From Enoplolaimus lenunculus (lineage: Eukaryota > Nematoda > Enoplea > Enoplida > Thoracostomopsidae), in assembly GCA_030248215.1 (NCBI GenBank), contig JASANG010003588.1:45769-109768 (forward strand): a stretch of DNA of 64,000 nucleotides, read 5' to 3'. This document shows, piece after piece, positions 43,101-52,814 of this stretch; the stretch's first letter is position 1; the number at the start of each line of letters is the position of its first letter. The translations under genes were made by a program, and so were the position numbers. The notes beneath the pieces were generated by a model. The model did no database searches. It had not been told where the DNA came from and was given only the letters and a program-made list of their open reading frames with translations.

Positions 43101-45341
43101 TATTAATTTTCGAATTTATGGTCTACCTGATTTGTGTTGCTGATCACGAAGGCACTGCAAATACTGCACAGTCATTTCAAGAATATCCGCTTTTTCCCAT
43201 TTCGCATGCCCCGGAGTCTGAAAAATATTCATATCAAAGGTGTTAATCAGTTAAGATCCTTATAGACGGCCCAGTCGAGTTCCAGGAACAATTTTGTATT
43301 TTTACCCTCGAGTTTAAACGATTATGAGGAATTCTTTACCTGCGGTTATACTCACGTCAAAAATTTGTTACTCAGCATGCGGAGCCGCGAGCAACGGGCG
43401 AGTCTGCCGCGGATACGGTCAACATGGCCTTAAAAAGTATGCGGTGATCGGATTTTGATTGTTTCTAAATTTGAAATCATTGGCGACACAATAGCCAATC
43501 AACGGCAAATGGGAATTTTTGAACGTTGCTGATTCGTCAATGAACAAACCTGAGTACTGAGCAGAACAACCCACTGGATTTAACAACAACCTGCTGGATC
43601 AACAACAACCTGCTGGATCAACAACAACTCACTGGATCAACAACAACCTACTGGAACAACAACAACTCACTGGATCAACAACAACCTACTGGATCAACAA
43701 CAACCTACTGGATCAACAACAACCTACTGGATCAACAACAACTCACTGGATCAACAACAACCTACTGGATCAACAACAACCTACTGGATCAACAACAACC
43801 TAATGGATCAACAACAACCAACTGGATCAACAACAACCTAATGGATCAACAACAACCAACTGGATCAACAACAACCTACTGGATCAGCAACAACCTACTG
43901 GATTAGCAACAACCTACTGGATCAGCAACAACCTAATGGATCAACAGACGAGGACCCTAGCACCAGGCCGAGATCCGTTTAAATGGTTGGACGGTAGCCA
44001 AATAAAATACATTTTTCGTCACTCAAACTGGTGTTTTCTACTCCTTGAACTCAAGGGTCCGCTTTCTTTTCTCACCGGTCTGAAAACCAACTTACCGTTT
44101 TCTTCAACGATTCAACTAATATTTGTTTGAGGTCGTTTAAACTTTTGTTAATCCGCGCCCGCCGTCGCTTTTCCATTAACGGTTTGTTGCACTGAAAAAT
44201 CACCATATATATGCATAATTTGCCACAAAATCGTAAAAATTTCAGTTCCTGCATCTTTGAATGCGTGAACAGGAGCAAGAACAGGAATTGAACTTTTGCA
44301 GAAATTCTGGCCGGAACAAGAATTCCGGCTGAACCCTGATATATAACAGCTATCATAGACAATTGGTCAATAAATCTATCCACAACATTATAAATATCAT
44401 CATCGTTGAATCACATTTATCTTTCAATAACCGAACACGTCAGTTCGCACGAAAGATCTATGTAAAAGATCAGGGAGTGACGTATTTTCTGTGGGACTGC
44501 AATAGAGTAAGCTTAAGCTTTAGACTATTTTTTTGCCTATGCTTTGGCTTCAGAATACGTTCTTACTACTGTTACGGCTCTGTTCTATACATTGGCCCGA
44601 AGTGTTAAATTTCATTTTCAGCTGATTTGATCCGGTCCAGTTAATGTCGTTTAAGACAAAATTTGTGAATAAGTAATTTTTTCATTTTCTATCGCTGTTT
44701 AAATGAAATTCTCACTGCACATCGATCTACATTTAAGTTTCGGCCGACACAGAATCGTTCATTAAAGAATATTTTTTATATTTTTAAAGTTGTAAAATTG
44801 ATTCCAGCGCAAAACGAATTAATTCATGTTGCATCCGCACTGTATTTTAGTGCTGTTAGAAACGCATTGTGAGTTCCTGATGAACAATTGATATTCATTC
44901 CGATTTTTCGCTGATAATGACGATTTTAAAACGTTAAAGCCCTATTCACACGTGCAAATTCACAAAGTAACCTTGACGTTCTTGCAGCAGCAAATTATTC
45001 ACTGCAATTCATGCTATTTAATTTAGTTCGCACATGTGAACGCAGTTGCAAGTCGCTTGAATTTGTTTCATATGCAGTTTGATTGGTCAATCGGAATGTT
45101 CCTTTGAAAATACTTGAATCTGCAACCATTTCGTGCAAGTTGCAGCTGCGAGTTCTAGTTGCAAAATCTTGCACGTGTGAATGGTGCTTTATTCAGATAT
45201 AGAATGTAACATATATTCGCTGCAAAAAGGTACGCATTTGCATTTATTGGCGTGAAATTTCGAAATAATTAAAACTTTTTTCAATGTGTAGTAATGCTTT
45301 ACCTTGCGAATATCCGAGCTACTGACACGATTGTCGTCCAT
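39760..45341 (-). CDS. hes: Hes-type bHLH-Orange transcriptional repressor (six coding exons)
   Basis: Coding parts 45341-45303, 44191-44096, 43217-43127, 42527-42384, 41508-41253 and 40150-39760 join in phase (0,0,1,1,2) to 1017 bases, 338 residues plus TGA. Residues 13-28 are the basic region, with KPLMEKRRRARIN and the Pro17 typical of hairy/E(spl) proteins; helix 1 is about 29-43 and helix 2 about 54-68 (EKADILEMTVQYL). The Orange domain lies near 82-115 (YLAGFNEC). A Ser/Thr/Pro-rich linker follows, and the protein ends in WRPW (335-338), the Groucho/TLE-binding tetrapeptide. Proteins of this family bind N/E-box DNA in the nucleus as dimers, repress neural and segmentation targets, and are often Notch-induced. 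All introns are GT-AG. The first three intron positions match those I recall for vertebrate HES1; the two in the C-terminal half look extra. I saw no Su(H) site in the 1.1 kb upstream, so Notch control is not shown. Introns carry HexA, HexB, GACCC and CACGTG-end elements and a 19-bp minisatellite. Confidence 0.95.
40433..40832 (+). mobile_element. HexA element in hes intron 5, expanded
   Basis: GGCCAATGCATAGAACACGG to GGCCCTGTTCTATACATGGGCC, flanked by AAAATACA and AAAATACG (7 of 8). The CCTAAG block with GCGTATGGATGAGC is repeated as a 42-bp unit. Confidence 0.9.
40500..40745 (+). repeat. 42-bp tandem repeat, about six units
   Basis: TATGGATGAG recurs every 42 bases. Because 42 is a multiple of three, the array stays open in several frames; these frames are artefacts. 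Confidence 0.9.
40882..41062 (-). mobile_element. HexB element in hes intron 5
   Basis: TTGTTACTTTTAGGGCCGTCC to GGTCCTAAAAGCAACATTGA with TTAGGC hexamers and TTTTGCAACGC. Confidence 0.7.
41253..41508 (-). CDS. hes: hes coding exon 5 (Ser/Pro-rich linker)
   Basis: Two hundred fifty-six bases. Acceptor ATTTTAG gives phase 1 and reads TSQLHRQVLSSML; donor after CAGAG is GTAGTA, phase 2. A nearer AG (CCACCGACAG) would break the frame. Sequence is rich in Ser, Thr and Pro with no recognised fold. Confidence 0.85.
41880..42324 (-). mobile_element. GACCC element in hes intron 4
   Basis: CTGTATTGACCCGAATAAGA to TTATTCGGGTTACTACAG, TA on both sides. Fills most of this intron and ends 60 bases from the exon 4 donor. 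Confidence 0.9.
42384..42527 (-). CDS. hes: hes coding exon 4 (Orange domain)
   Basis: One hundred forty-four bases, phase 1 in and phase 1 out. Acceptor ATTTCAG, donor GTAAGT. Encodes FTQYLAGFNECMSLIRKLP, the Orange domain start, which in this family helps choose dimer partners. A GACCC element ends only 60 bases beyond the donor. Confidence 0.93.
42861..42998 (+). repeat. 69-bp tandem duplication in hes intron 3
   Basis: TGTCTAAGCCCTTTTTGGCA starts at 42861 and again at 42930; the two units are nearly identical (AGTTTTCGAAAGAGTCC in both). Confidence 0.9.
43078..43100. repeat. TA microsatellite
   Basis: About eleven TA units, 26 bases from the hes exon 3 donor. Confidence 0.9.
43127..43217 (-). 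CDS. hes: hes coding exon 3 (loop and helix 2)
   Basis: Ninety-one bases, residues 46-75 plus one base. Acceptor TTTTTCAG, donor GTAGAC, phase 1. Contains WEKADILEMTVQYLQCL. The family usually has Leu where Trp52 stands here (KLEKADIL). Confidence 0.95.
43560..43945 (+). repeat. 19-bp minisatellite in hes intron 2
   Basis: About twenty units of AACAACCTACTGGATCAAC with variants CTCACTGG, CTAATGG and GATCAGC. Confidence 0.9.
44096..44191 (-). CDS. hes: hes coding exon 2 (basic region and helix 1)
   Basis: Ninety-six bases, 32 codons, residues 14-45. Acceptor TTTTTCAG follows a T-rich tract; donor is GTAAGT. It encodes CNKPLMEKRRRARINKSLND and helix 1, ending KKT. Phase 0 at both ends. Confidence 0.95.
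44457..44597 (-). mobile_element. HexA element in hes intron 1, short
   Basis: TATGTAAAAGATCAGGGAGTG to GGCTCTGTTCTATACATTGG; hexamers nearly lost. Confidence 0.75.
44938..45188. mobile_element. CACGTG-end element in hes intron 1
   Basis: AGCCCTATTCACACGTGCAA to CTTGCACGTGTGAATGGTGCT; flanks TAA and TTA. CACGTG is also an E-box-class sequence, so it could sit oddly close to a bHLH gene, though it is a terminus of the element everywhere. Confidence 0.8.
45303..45341 (-). CDS. hes: hes coding exon 1
   Basis: Thirteen codons (MDDNRVSSSDIRK). The ATG at 45341 has A at -3 and the exon ends AAG with donor GTAAAG, phase 0. The donor sits directly before the basic region, as I recall for vertebrate HES1. 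Confidence 0.85.
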
Positions 45342-45407
45342 ATCTTAATGTTTGTGACAAAATATATTCAATATTCAAAACTACCCGTTTAAATTAGTAT
45401 AAACCTG

Positions 45408-45420
45408 TAAATATATATAA
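45408..45420 (-). promoter_or_regulatory. possible TATA-like box upstream of hes
   Basis: A TTTATATATATT tract about 70 bases before the hes ATG is placed where a TATA box could serve the gene. It runs into TTTACAG, which could instead be an acceptor for an unseen 5' exon or a trans-spliced leader. No initiator or transcript evidence. Confidence 0.2.
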
Positions 45421-45552
45421 ATATGCGCTTCTAGTTTCAGCAGAATTTTTCCTAAAGTTGGTAAGAAATATTTCCATTAAGCGATCAAACCACTGTGGGG
45501 CCGCATTTAAAACAGTACCTAGGGACAGTTTATTTTAATGTGCGTAGCATGT

Positions 45553-45806
45553 AGCACCTATCGCTGTCAGGCTAGGTAGGAACCGGGACTTCAGACCTTT
45601 CTACTAAGCAGCTGGAAAAGCGGGCTAGAGCGGGAATCAAACTCTCAGCCTATGGATCCTTAAGCGAGCACTCTACCTCTGCGCCACGTAGCCCGCCTAT
45701 CCAACTGCATTTTTCGTCTACTATATGTGTCGACTGTGCAACACAATGTGCATTGAATTTATTGCATAGGCACCAGGACAACCATGTCTCACATGCCTAC
45801 AATCGC
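45553..45806 (-). mobile_element. SINE-S copy with intact tRNA-like head
   Basis: On the minus strand: GGCATGTGAGACATGG, then a tRNA-like part with GCGGGCT and AGCCCGC able to form a 7-bp acceptor stem, box A GTGGCGCAGAGGTAGAGTGC and box B GAGTTTGATTCCC, then TTTTCCAGCTGCTTAGTAG and CGGTTCCTACCTAG. Confidence 0.8.
45620..45696 (-). tRNA. tRNA-like head of SINE-S, not a tRNA gene
   Basis: Acceptor-stem halves pair perfectly and both Pol III boxes are recognisable, but it is embedded in the repeated SINE body and shared with two other copies. Confidence 0.5.
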
Positions 45807-46356
45807 CAGTTAGTAAATGATTTCGAAACAAGTCAACGGCTGAAACTGCCAGAGCATAAACAGATATCAAAAATAACGGAAACGGAAAACGGATATATTC
45901 GAGTAAGTGTCAGGGTGTAAACAGGTATAAAGAATATTGGAAACGGATAGTGATCAAAATAACGGAAACAGACATTAGATATTCCAATACATATAAACGT
46001 TTAGAAGATATTTTACTTTTCCGCGAGTACAATTAACGGACGAACAGAAATGGTTTATATATAATACTTTTTAGTACCGCGCGTTTATTGTAGGGTGGTC
46101 ATTTGGATTTTTGGGTTTACTGAGTTTCCTATACACACCAATCAGAAACATTCTAAAGTTTTCTATTGTAAACATTTCGTAGCGGTTCAATCCTCTTTCG
46201 CTCATTCTGTTTCCAGTCGTTGAAGGTTACATTCCAATCTGTTCGTTCAAATCTCGTTTGAAAGTTTCAGTTTAAAAATTAGTCAATTTTCATTGCATAA
46301 AACGCAGCAAAAATCATGTCTCGAACACCAGAATCGTTCAATTTCAACTACAACTA

Positions 46357-46625
46357 ACTTGTAAGCATGTGAGACATGCGTGTCCTAGTGCATATGCAAT
46401 AAATGCAATGAACGCTGTGTTGTATGCTTGCTGGCAGCATACGGTCGACACATATAGTCGACTAAAAATGCAGTTGGAGATGTGGGCTGCGTGGCGCAGT
46501 GGTAGAGTATTCGCTTAAAAATCCGTAGGTTGAGAGTTCGATCCCCGCTCCGGAGGCCCGCATTTCCAGCTGCTTAGTTGAAAGGTGTGAAATCTCGGTT
46601 CCTACCTAGTCTGATATAACTCACC
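46357..46625 (+). mobile_element. SINE-S copy
   Basis: AAGCATGTGAGACATGCGTG, then GGCTGCGTGGCGCAGTGGTA, GAGAGTTCGATCCCCGC, TTCCAGCTGCTTAGTTG and CGGTTCCTACCTAGTCTG. Inverted relative to the copy at 45.6 kb. Confidence 0.8.
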
Positions 46626-46629
46626 ATTA

Positions 46630-47237
46630 TCGTTTTAGTTGAAAAGTTTATAAAAGCAAAAGGTCACTAAGAACAGACACAAAGTCTTAAATGTACATTT
46701 AGCAGCCACAGTTTCAAACTACTGTCGATTTAAAGTAAACAGTGAAATTTAAATAAACAAAGCGAACACAATAATGAACTTTGAGTTAAAAATTTCATAA
46801 ATAGAAATCGTTTCTCAAAGTCAACTTTACCGCCCCCCCACACCGCCAACGTTTATTTTACCCCGACCCTGCTACTTGCACCCTGCTACTTGCAATTGTT
46901 GTTTGTGCTTGCAATCGCCGAGCAGCACCAACATACGCTTTCTGTCTCTGTGATTATTTGTTCTTTTGACGCACGCAAAATGTTTTCAGAAAATTTGAGA
47001 AAATTTTGTGAAAAATTATTATTTGTACGAAACTGGAAAATATTGAATGAAAATATATTATTAATATTTGAGGCTGAAGAAAAAATACAATTCGAAACAT
47101 GATTGGACAATGGTCTGGCTGATGGCTTGACAAAGGTCGAATGAAACAAAAGATTTTTTATTTTATCATTTTAGAATTTTAAAATATTGAAATTTTAAGT
47201 AAAAATTCATTTTTCATAAATTAAAACTTTGTTGCTT
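46630..47237. other. no gene supported
   Basis: CTGCTACTTGCA is duplicated in tandem at about 46868-46895. Overlapping open frames on both strands near 46890-47100 have no recognised motif. Confidence 0.35.
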
Positions 47238-47490
47238 CACTGTAAATTCCAATGAACTGAATAATCAACTCAACTAGCGAGTTAGTTTTTTTCTGAGCTA
47301 ACAACAATAAGCATAAACTCAATGTGAGTTCAGCTGATTTACACTCTCACTTGATTTGATTCTTGGTGAAGTGATCAGTTAACTTAAATTAAACTGAATC
47401 GACTTACAATTCCGCGTTCTGATAGTCCTTACTCAGACTAAGTGATTCAACTGATTCTGAGTTAAAATCACCTCACTGGAATTTACAGTG
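47238..47490. mobile_element. FB2 copy
   Basis: CACTGTAAATTCCAATGAAC to CACTGGAATTTACAGTG, full length. Confidence 0.8.
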
Positions 47491-47571
47491 TTTGTACAAA
47501 TTGCGTTTATTTTTGCTGCTTGTAACTTTGTGAGACAAAATTTTTTACCTATAATTTATAAATTATTAACA

Positions 47572-47709
47572 GGTCCGCAGCGAGCTCGCATTGCTAGGCA
47601 TTGGAATGGTTGTTGCTGATTTACAAGCAAGGTTGAACATTTTCTAGGAGAGGGCAAAATTTTTCTATGGAGAACTGAGTCCCTCTGGTCGCCCGTTGGC
47701 TACGGGCCT
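47572..47709. repeat. GTAGCCAAGG patch repeat
   Basis: GGTCCGCAGCGAGCTC ... GATTTACAAGCAAGGTTGAA ... CGTTGGCTACGGGCC; same order as the copies at 53.1 and 62.7 kb. Confidence 0.5.
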
Positions 47710-47795
47710 GATTAGCAGTTATTTCATTAAAATATCAACTTTTAATTATCTTCTTTTTTAGAGCTTATTTGCTTTTAGAATTGCATTGTTAGCCG

Positions 47796-48264
47796 TAAGG
47801 GTTGCGCTATACTTAATGTCCGACGCCGTCCGTCATACCGTGCGTTACCACTACGGTACCGTCCGTCACCGTGCGTCATCCGTACGGCACCGTCCGTCAC
47901 CGTGCGTCATCCGTACGGCACCGTCCGTCACCGTGCGTCATCCGTACGGCACCGTCCGTCACCGTGCGTCATCCGTACGGCACCGTCCGTCACCGTGCGT
48001 CATCCGTACGGCACCGTCCGTCACCGTGCGTCATCCGTACGGCACCGTCCGTCACCTTGCGTCACTTGTACGGCGTCGTCCGTCAGCCGTCACCGTGCGT
48101 CACCCGTACGGCACCGTCCGTCACTCGTACGACGCCGTCCGTCATCATACGTTATCGTATGTGAGTTATTTGCGTACGATATCGCACGGTGACGAACAGC
48201 GACGCACGCTCACGGACGGCGCCGTGCGGCGCAGCGCGTCAACAAAGGATAGCTCAACTCTAAC
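47796..48264. mobile_element. GTTGCGC element with tandem expansion
   Basis: TAAGGGTTGCGCTATACTTA to AGGATAGCTCAACTCTAA. Interior is one of the most GC-rich stretches in the window, built of CCGTCCGTCACCGTGCGTC units. Confidence 0.75.
47865..48065 (+). repeat. 31-bp GC-rich tandem repeat
   Basis: CGTACGGCACCGTCCGTCAC recurs at 47881 and 47912 and onward, about six units of 31. It stays open in all three forward frames, an artefact of composition. Confidence 0.9.
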
Positions 48265-48557
48265 GCTCTTGTTAGTTGGAATATAATTCAAATGATTGCC
48301 CTTAACTTTTAAATACACAAAACCACAAATATTAAACTGTCTTGGACCAATCACAACTCTGGAAAACATGACAAAAACCTCAGGTTAGAAAATAATTGAA
48401 ACAAAACATTGTAAGGATTTCACAGCTATAAACCGGCGAATTGTCAACAAATTACAAATTATAAATACAGAAACTGTTCAGCAAAACGCTAATAATTCTG
48501 ACCTGTACGAGCGAGATATTCACTTTGTAAGCAGCAAGATAGTTTGCTAAACATCAC

Positions 48558-48799
48558 AGCCTATGTAAAGATCAGGGGCGGAACATGTTGCTGTGTCAGA
48601 CTAGAATAGAATAAGCTTAAGCTTTAGACTGTTTTTTTTGCTTGGCTTAGGTTTAGGCTTAGGTTTAGATTTAGGAATATGCTCATTGTTACGCTTAGGC
48701 TTATGCGATGGTTTTAATAAGCTTAAAATACTGTTTAGGCTTATGCGTTGGTTTTAATAAGCTTATAATACTGTTCTGCCCCTGTTCTTTACATTGGCT
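48558..48799 (-). mobile_element. HexA element with perfect 8-bp duplication
   Basis: AGCCTATGTAAAGATCAGGG to CCCCTGTTCTTTACATTGGCT, flanked by AACATCAC on both sides. A 48-bp piece (GCTTATGCG...AATACTGTT) is duplicated near the right end. Confidence 0.88.
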
Positions 48800-49351
48800 A
48801 ACATCACAACTAAAAGTTTCTGAAACGTTTTTAAATTTTGAAACAGTGATCTATTTAAACGGTGATATATTTCTAGTAAAATCACTTGATTTTGCACATT
48901 TTAGTCTTCAAGCGTACCATTGAGCGAATGTTACGCAAAAATATTACATAGCTAATAATTTTTAACATTCAGCTTTAAGGACACTCGCGTGCAAGGCTGC
49001 AAATATCAAATAGAGCACGTTTCGTTCCAACCTGTAGACGACAATTTATTGCAGACACACATTTCGCGTCAAAACTTTTTCACGCAAACAATGAAAGTTT
49101 AAAACAGTCATAGCTTCAACAAATAAAAAAATGTAAACAAACTTTTAAGACAAATTCTCTCAAATAAATGTGTGTAAATTTCAGTATTTTTTCCAACGAA
49201 TATTGCTACAGTTGACTAAAAACGAAAAATTTCAAGAAATGGTCAGATATCATTTGGTGACGTTTACGTTCAAATCTGAATGAATTTTAGAAATTGGCAA
49301 AAAATTGACAAACTTGATTTTCAGCAAAATACCAATTGTTTTCACATTTAA

Positions 49352-49614
49352 CCCTTTCTCACATGAATATATTCTATTTCCCAAGAGACCTACTTTTATG
49401 CTAGGATTCGAACTCCAGTGACTGGAGTGGGAGGCGTATACCAACACCGCTCAGCTATAGGAGCTTGACGCTTGAGTCCGAGGAGGCTCTCACGTCTTGT
49501 GGTGATTTAGTACTATGTATACGTGTTGCAATTGTTGAACACGATGCGATATATATTATTTAACGTATATACACTGCGCTGAGTTGCCTATAGGCAACTC
49601 AATGTGAGAAGGGG
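49352..49614 (-). mobile_element. PB-tR element
   Basis: CCCTTTCTCACATG to AATGTGAGAAGGGG; TTAA at left, TTAT at right. Core identical in plan to the other copies. TTGCCTATAGGCAACTC near the right end is a short hairpin. Confidence 0.85.
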
Positions 49615-49647
49615 TTATAGATAGTAGACTGAAAATTTTTCGGTTAA

Positions 49648-49910
49648 CCCTTTCTCACATGAATATTTTCTATTTCCCCTGAGACCTACTTTTATGTTAG
49701 GATTCGAACTCCAGTGACTGGAGTGGGAGGCGTATACCATCACCACTCAGCTATAGGAGCTTGACGCTCGAGCCCGAGGGGGCTCTCACGTCTTGTGGTG
49801 ATTTAGTACTATGTATACGTGTTGCAATTGTTGAACACGATGCGATATATATTATTTAACGTATATACACTGCGCTGAGTTGCTTACAGGCAACTCAATG
49901 TGAGTAGGTG
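49648..49910 (-). mobile_element. PB-tR element
   Basis: CCCTTTCTCACATG to AATGTGAGTAGGTG with TTAA on both sides. Same orientation and only 34 bases from the previous copy; the two are the most alike in the window. Confidence 0.88.
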
Positions 49911-50283
49911 TTAATAAATATGTAGGTGGCTCCGGCACACCAATAATGCATTTCTCAAACTAAAAACTAAAACATAATTTAAAACCAAACCTTAAACCGC
50001 ACCTTAGACGGAGTGCGTTGACTCCAACTATAGTCTCTCTAAGAACTTAAGATAGGACTAGGCGCATGCTAAATAGCGTAAAATAACAAATTCTACGCGT
50101 GGTGGCGGCTGAGTCGCAATGAAACTTACACTCGGGTTCTTGGTGGTCACATTGATTATTTTGTATTTTAGTGGCTCATTTCGCGTTAATGGCTTAGCCA
50201 AAGATATGGGATCTGACATGATGTTGTTGTGAACGGTTTGTGCAATCCGGGACTCCCAAAGCCGCACAAAATATGCAAATTAC

Positions 50284-50442
50284 GGCCAATGTAAACAACA
50301 CGGGCGGAACAGTATTATAAGCATATTCCTAAGCCTAAGCCTAAGCGTAAGCCGTAGCGTAAAAAGGAGCATAAGCCTGAGCCAAGCAAAAACATTAGTC
50401 TAAAAGCTTAAGCTTACTCTTTTCTAGTCCTACAGAAAAATG
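50284..50442 (+). mobile_element. HexA element, right tip lost
   Basis: GGCCAATGTAAACAACACGG at left, hexamers, then TAAAAGCTTAAGCTTACTC and CAGAAAAATGTT; no CATGGGCC. Confidence 0.75.
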
Positions 50443-50769
50443 TTTAAATTAAGCAAACTTATACAAATCTTGTGTTAGTTTAATAACAGGCTACAGACAA
50501 ATTAATTCAGTGTTGAATAAATATTTTTAGGATCTTGGGAAAAATAAACAATACCGCAGGCTTTATTGGTGATTTAGCGTATGTCAGGCTGGTGTTATAA
50601 AGCTTGGCGTATGATAAGCACGATTTTTGGGGATTTAACAGAATTTCGGCATTTTATTTAAAGTTTTTAGGATAAAACTGTAACCAAAATAAGAATCATA
50701 CGGTTTCTATTTGAAGTGGAATGCGTCTAAACTTTTTTAAGATACAACTGTATAGTTTCATTCCAAAAG

Positions 50770-50900
50770 CCTGGCATAAATCAAGCTTGCAAAACTGCAA
50801 GTTGGAGCTGCAATTTTTAGATGCACATCAATGACTGCATTTAAAACTTGCAGCAGTAAGTTAGCGCTGCTAAAACTTGCATGTGTGAATTGGAATTAAT
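50770..50900. mobile_element. CACGTG-end element, short
   Basis: AAGCTTGCAAAACTGCAAGTTG ... AACTTGCATGTGTGAATTGG; GC-palindromic GCAGCAGTAAGTTAGCGCTGC inside. Confidence 0.5.
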
Positions 50901-50991
50901 TGGGCGGTTAAATACAAAATAAAAAAATAGAATAATACAACTCAACAAGAGTATAAAAATATGATGAAAAAATGCACTAAACACCGTGCTA

Positions 50992-51243
50992 CTCTGTAAA
51001 TTCCAGTGAGTTGATTTTAACTCAGAATAAGTTAAATCACTCAAGCTAAGTTGGGATTATCAGAGCTCACAATTCCGAGTTGATTCAACTCGTTCTGATT
51101 TAATTAATCAACTCCCACGGAGTCAACACAACTCACTGTATGCATCAACTCCACTCAGAGTGAACTACAGTTTACTGTTATTAACTCAGAAACAACCAAT
51201 TTTCTGTCTGAGTAGATTAATTAACTCATTGGAATTAACAGTG
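50992..51243. mobile_element. FB2 copy
   Basis: CTCTGTAAATTCCAGTGAGT to TTGGAATTAACAGTG, TA on both sides. Confidence 0.85.
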
Positions 51244-51276
51244 TACCGGCCTTTCCCATCGCATTCGATGAGGATA

Positions 51277-51530
51277 CACTGTAAATTTCAGTGAGTTCAT
51301 TTTAACTCAGAATCAGTTTAATCAATCAGTCTGAGTTAGAACTGTCACAACTCAGAATTTTGAGCTGATTCAATTCATTCTGAGTTAATTAATCAACTCA
51401 CCCAGAGTCAACTGAACTCAGAGTGAGAATATACCCAACTCAGAGTAAGTTAATGTTTACTGATATTAGTTAAAAAATAGCCAACTCGCTAGCTGAATTA
51501 ATTAATCAACTCATTGGAATTATAACAGTG
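51277..51530. mobile_element. FB2 copy
   Basis: CACTGTAAATTTCAGTGAGT to GGAATTATAACAGTG, TA on both sides; 33 bases from the previous copy. Confidence 0.85.
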
Positions 51531-51532
51531 TA

Positions 51533-52256
51533 GTGCGCAAATCAAAAGTCTTGAAACGACAGTATTTGCCTACAATTGACCAGAAATATTAAATTACACT
51601 GCAAGCCAAAATACAACTACGTATGCTTAATAGTTTCAAGCGAAAAAATATAAAACAAAACAATCAGCTGGTTTAATTTTGTAATAAAAAACTTTTAACC
51701 AAAATTTAACGAAAATTAACTTTTATGCCATTGTTGCGCAACAAATTGTGCACTGCAATTATGGCAATTTTTCGTGTGCATTTTTTAGTTTATTGCAATA
51801 ACTCCCCCGAGTGTTTGCGCGACGCCCGTTCGTGCGGTGGTGGACGCATTCTATGGGGGGGGGGTCGAGCAGCATATAGCGAAGAAAATGCTCGTAAACG
51901 AAGCTTAAAATGCGAAAACTAAACACAGTTTTTTGTATTAAAGCAAATTTTTTAGGTTTTAAACCCTGTCGGTAAACATTGTCAGGGTGGACCCGTTTGA
52001 ATGCGCCGGTGGGGGAGACACTCGTGTGTAAGAAATATAACCAATCAAACGCGTATGATAAGTGGCAAAAGACAAATTAAATTGTTAAACAATTTGTACG
52101 GAAATATAGAAATATCACAGTAAAAGTTTTTATACTCAAAATTTAAGTTAGTTTCAGCAGCGGTTGCAAGCGTATTTTTCCATAAAAATTAAACGAAATA
52201 CTTTATTACTTTTTCTGGTGCTTATAGAAAGCGATACTGAGTTTAATTTTAACCTA
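51533..52256. other. no gene supported
   Basis: Contains a GC-rich patch with a run of nine G at about 51855. A 65-codon frame (51725-51922) has no recognised motif. Confidence 0.35.
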
Positions 52257-52414
52257 GGACCATGTAAAGATCAGGCGAAGAACGTTTTTCTGTCGTACTA
52301 GAATATTAAGTTTTAGCGTTGAGTCGAATTACGAGTTTTTTTTTTCCATTGGCTAAGGATTTGGCTTAAAAATATGCTTATGCTACTGTTGCGCTCCGGT
52401 TCTTTAAATTGGCC
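52257..52414 (-). mobile_element. HexA element, degraded
   Basis: CATGTAAAGATCAGGCGAAG to GCTCCGGTTCTTTAAATTGGCC. Confidence 0.7.
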
Positions 52415-52436
52415 ACTACCTGTGTATGACTCTTTG

Positions 52437-52517
52437 CGAGTTTTTTTTGCTTGGCTTAGGCTTTGACTTAAAAATTTGCTTGTGCTACTGTTCCGCTCGC
52501 GTTATTTACATTGGTCC
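52437..52517 (-). mobile_element. HexA right-end fragment
   Basis: TTTTTTTTGCTTGGCTTAGG to CGTTATTTACATTGGTCC, repeating the right end of the element just before it. Confidence 0.65.
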
Positions 52518-52814
52518 ATACCTATGTATGAGTTTGCCTCACATAAAATTCAAGTATCCATGTTCGTTACTCACATTGGTGACATCAAGAGTGCATCACA
52601 CTCTTTAACAAGAGTATGCCACTGGGTAGATTCAGTGTAGAAAAGAATGTACTCAGCGTGCGTTGTGTTTTTAGCCTACCCGTGCATCGTTAAATTATGA
52701 GGGTATCAAGTTTATCGATTGACTGCATTTTTTACATTCTAAATGTAAACATAATGATAACGAGTTGTTCAGTTTATAGTTCCAGAGGTAACTATTGTGA
52801 GTAAATTTGTTTAA

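Noticed and set aside
46487-46565. Possible tRNA gene
   Set aside because: Box A and B are good, but it is the head of a repeated SINE-S copy.
47786-48286. Overlapping 96-166 codon frames in all three forward frames
   Set aside because: They come from the 31-bp GC-rich array; openness in every frame at once marks a composition artefact.
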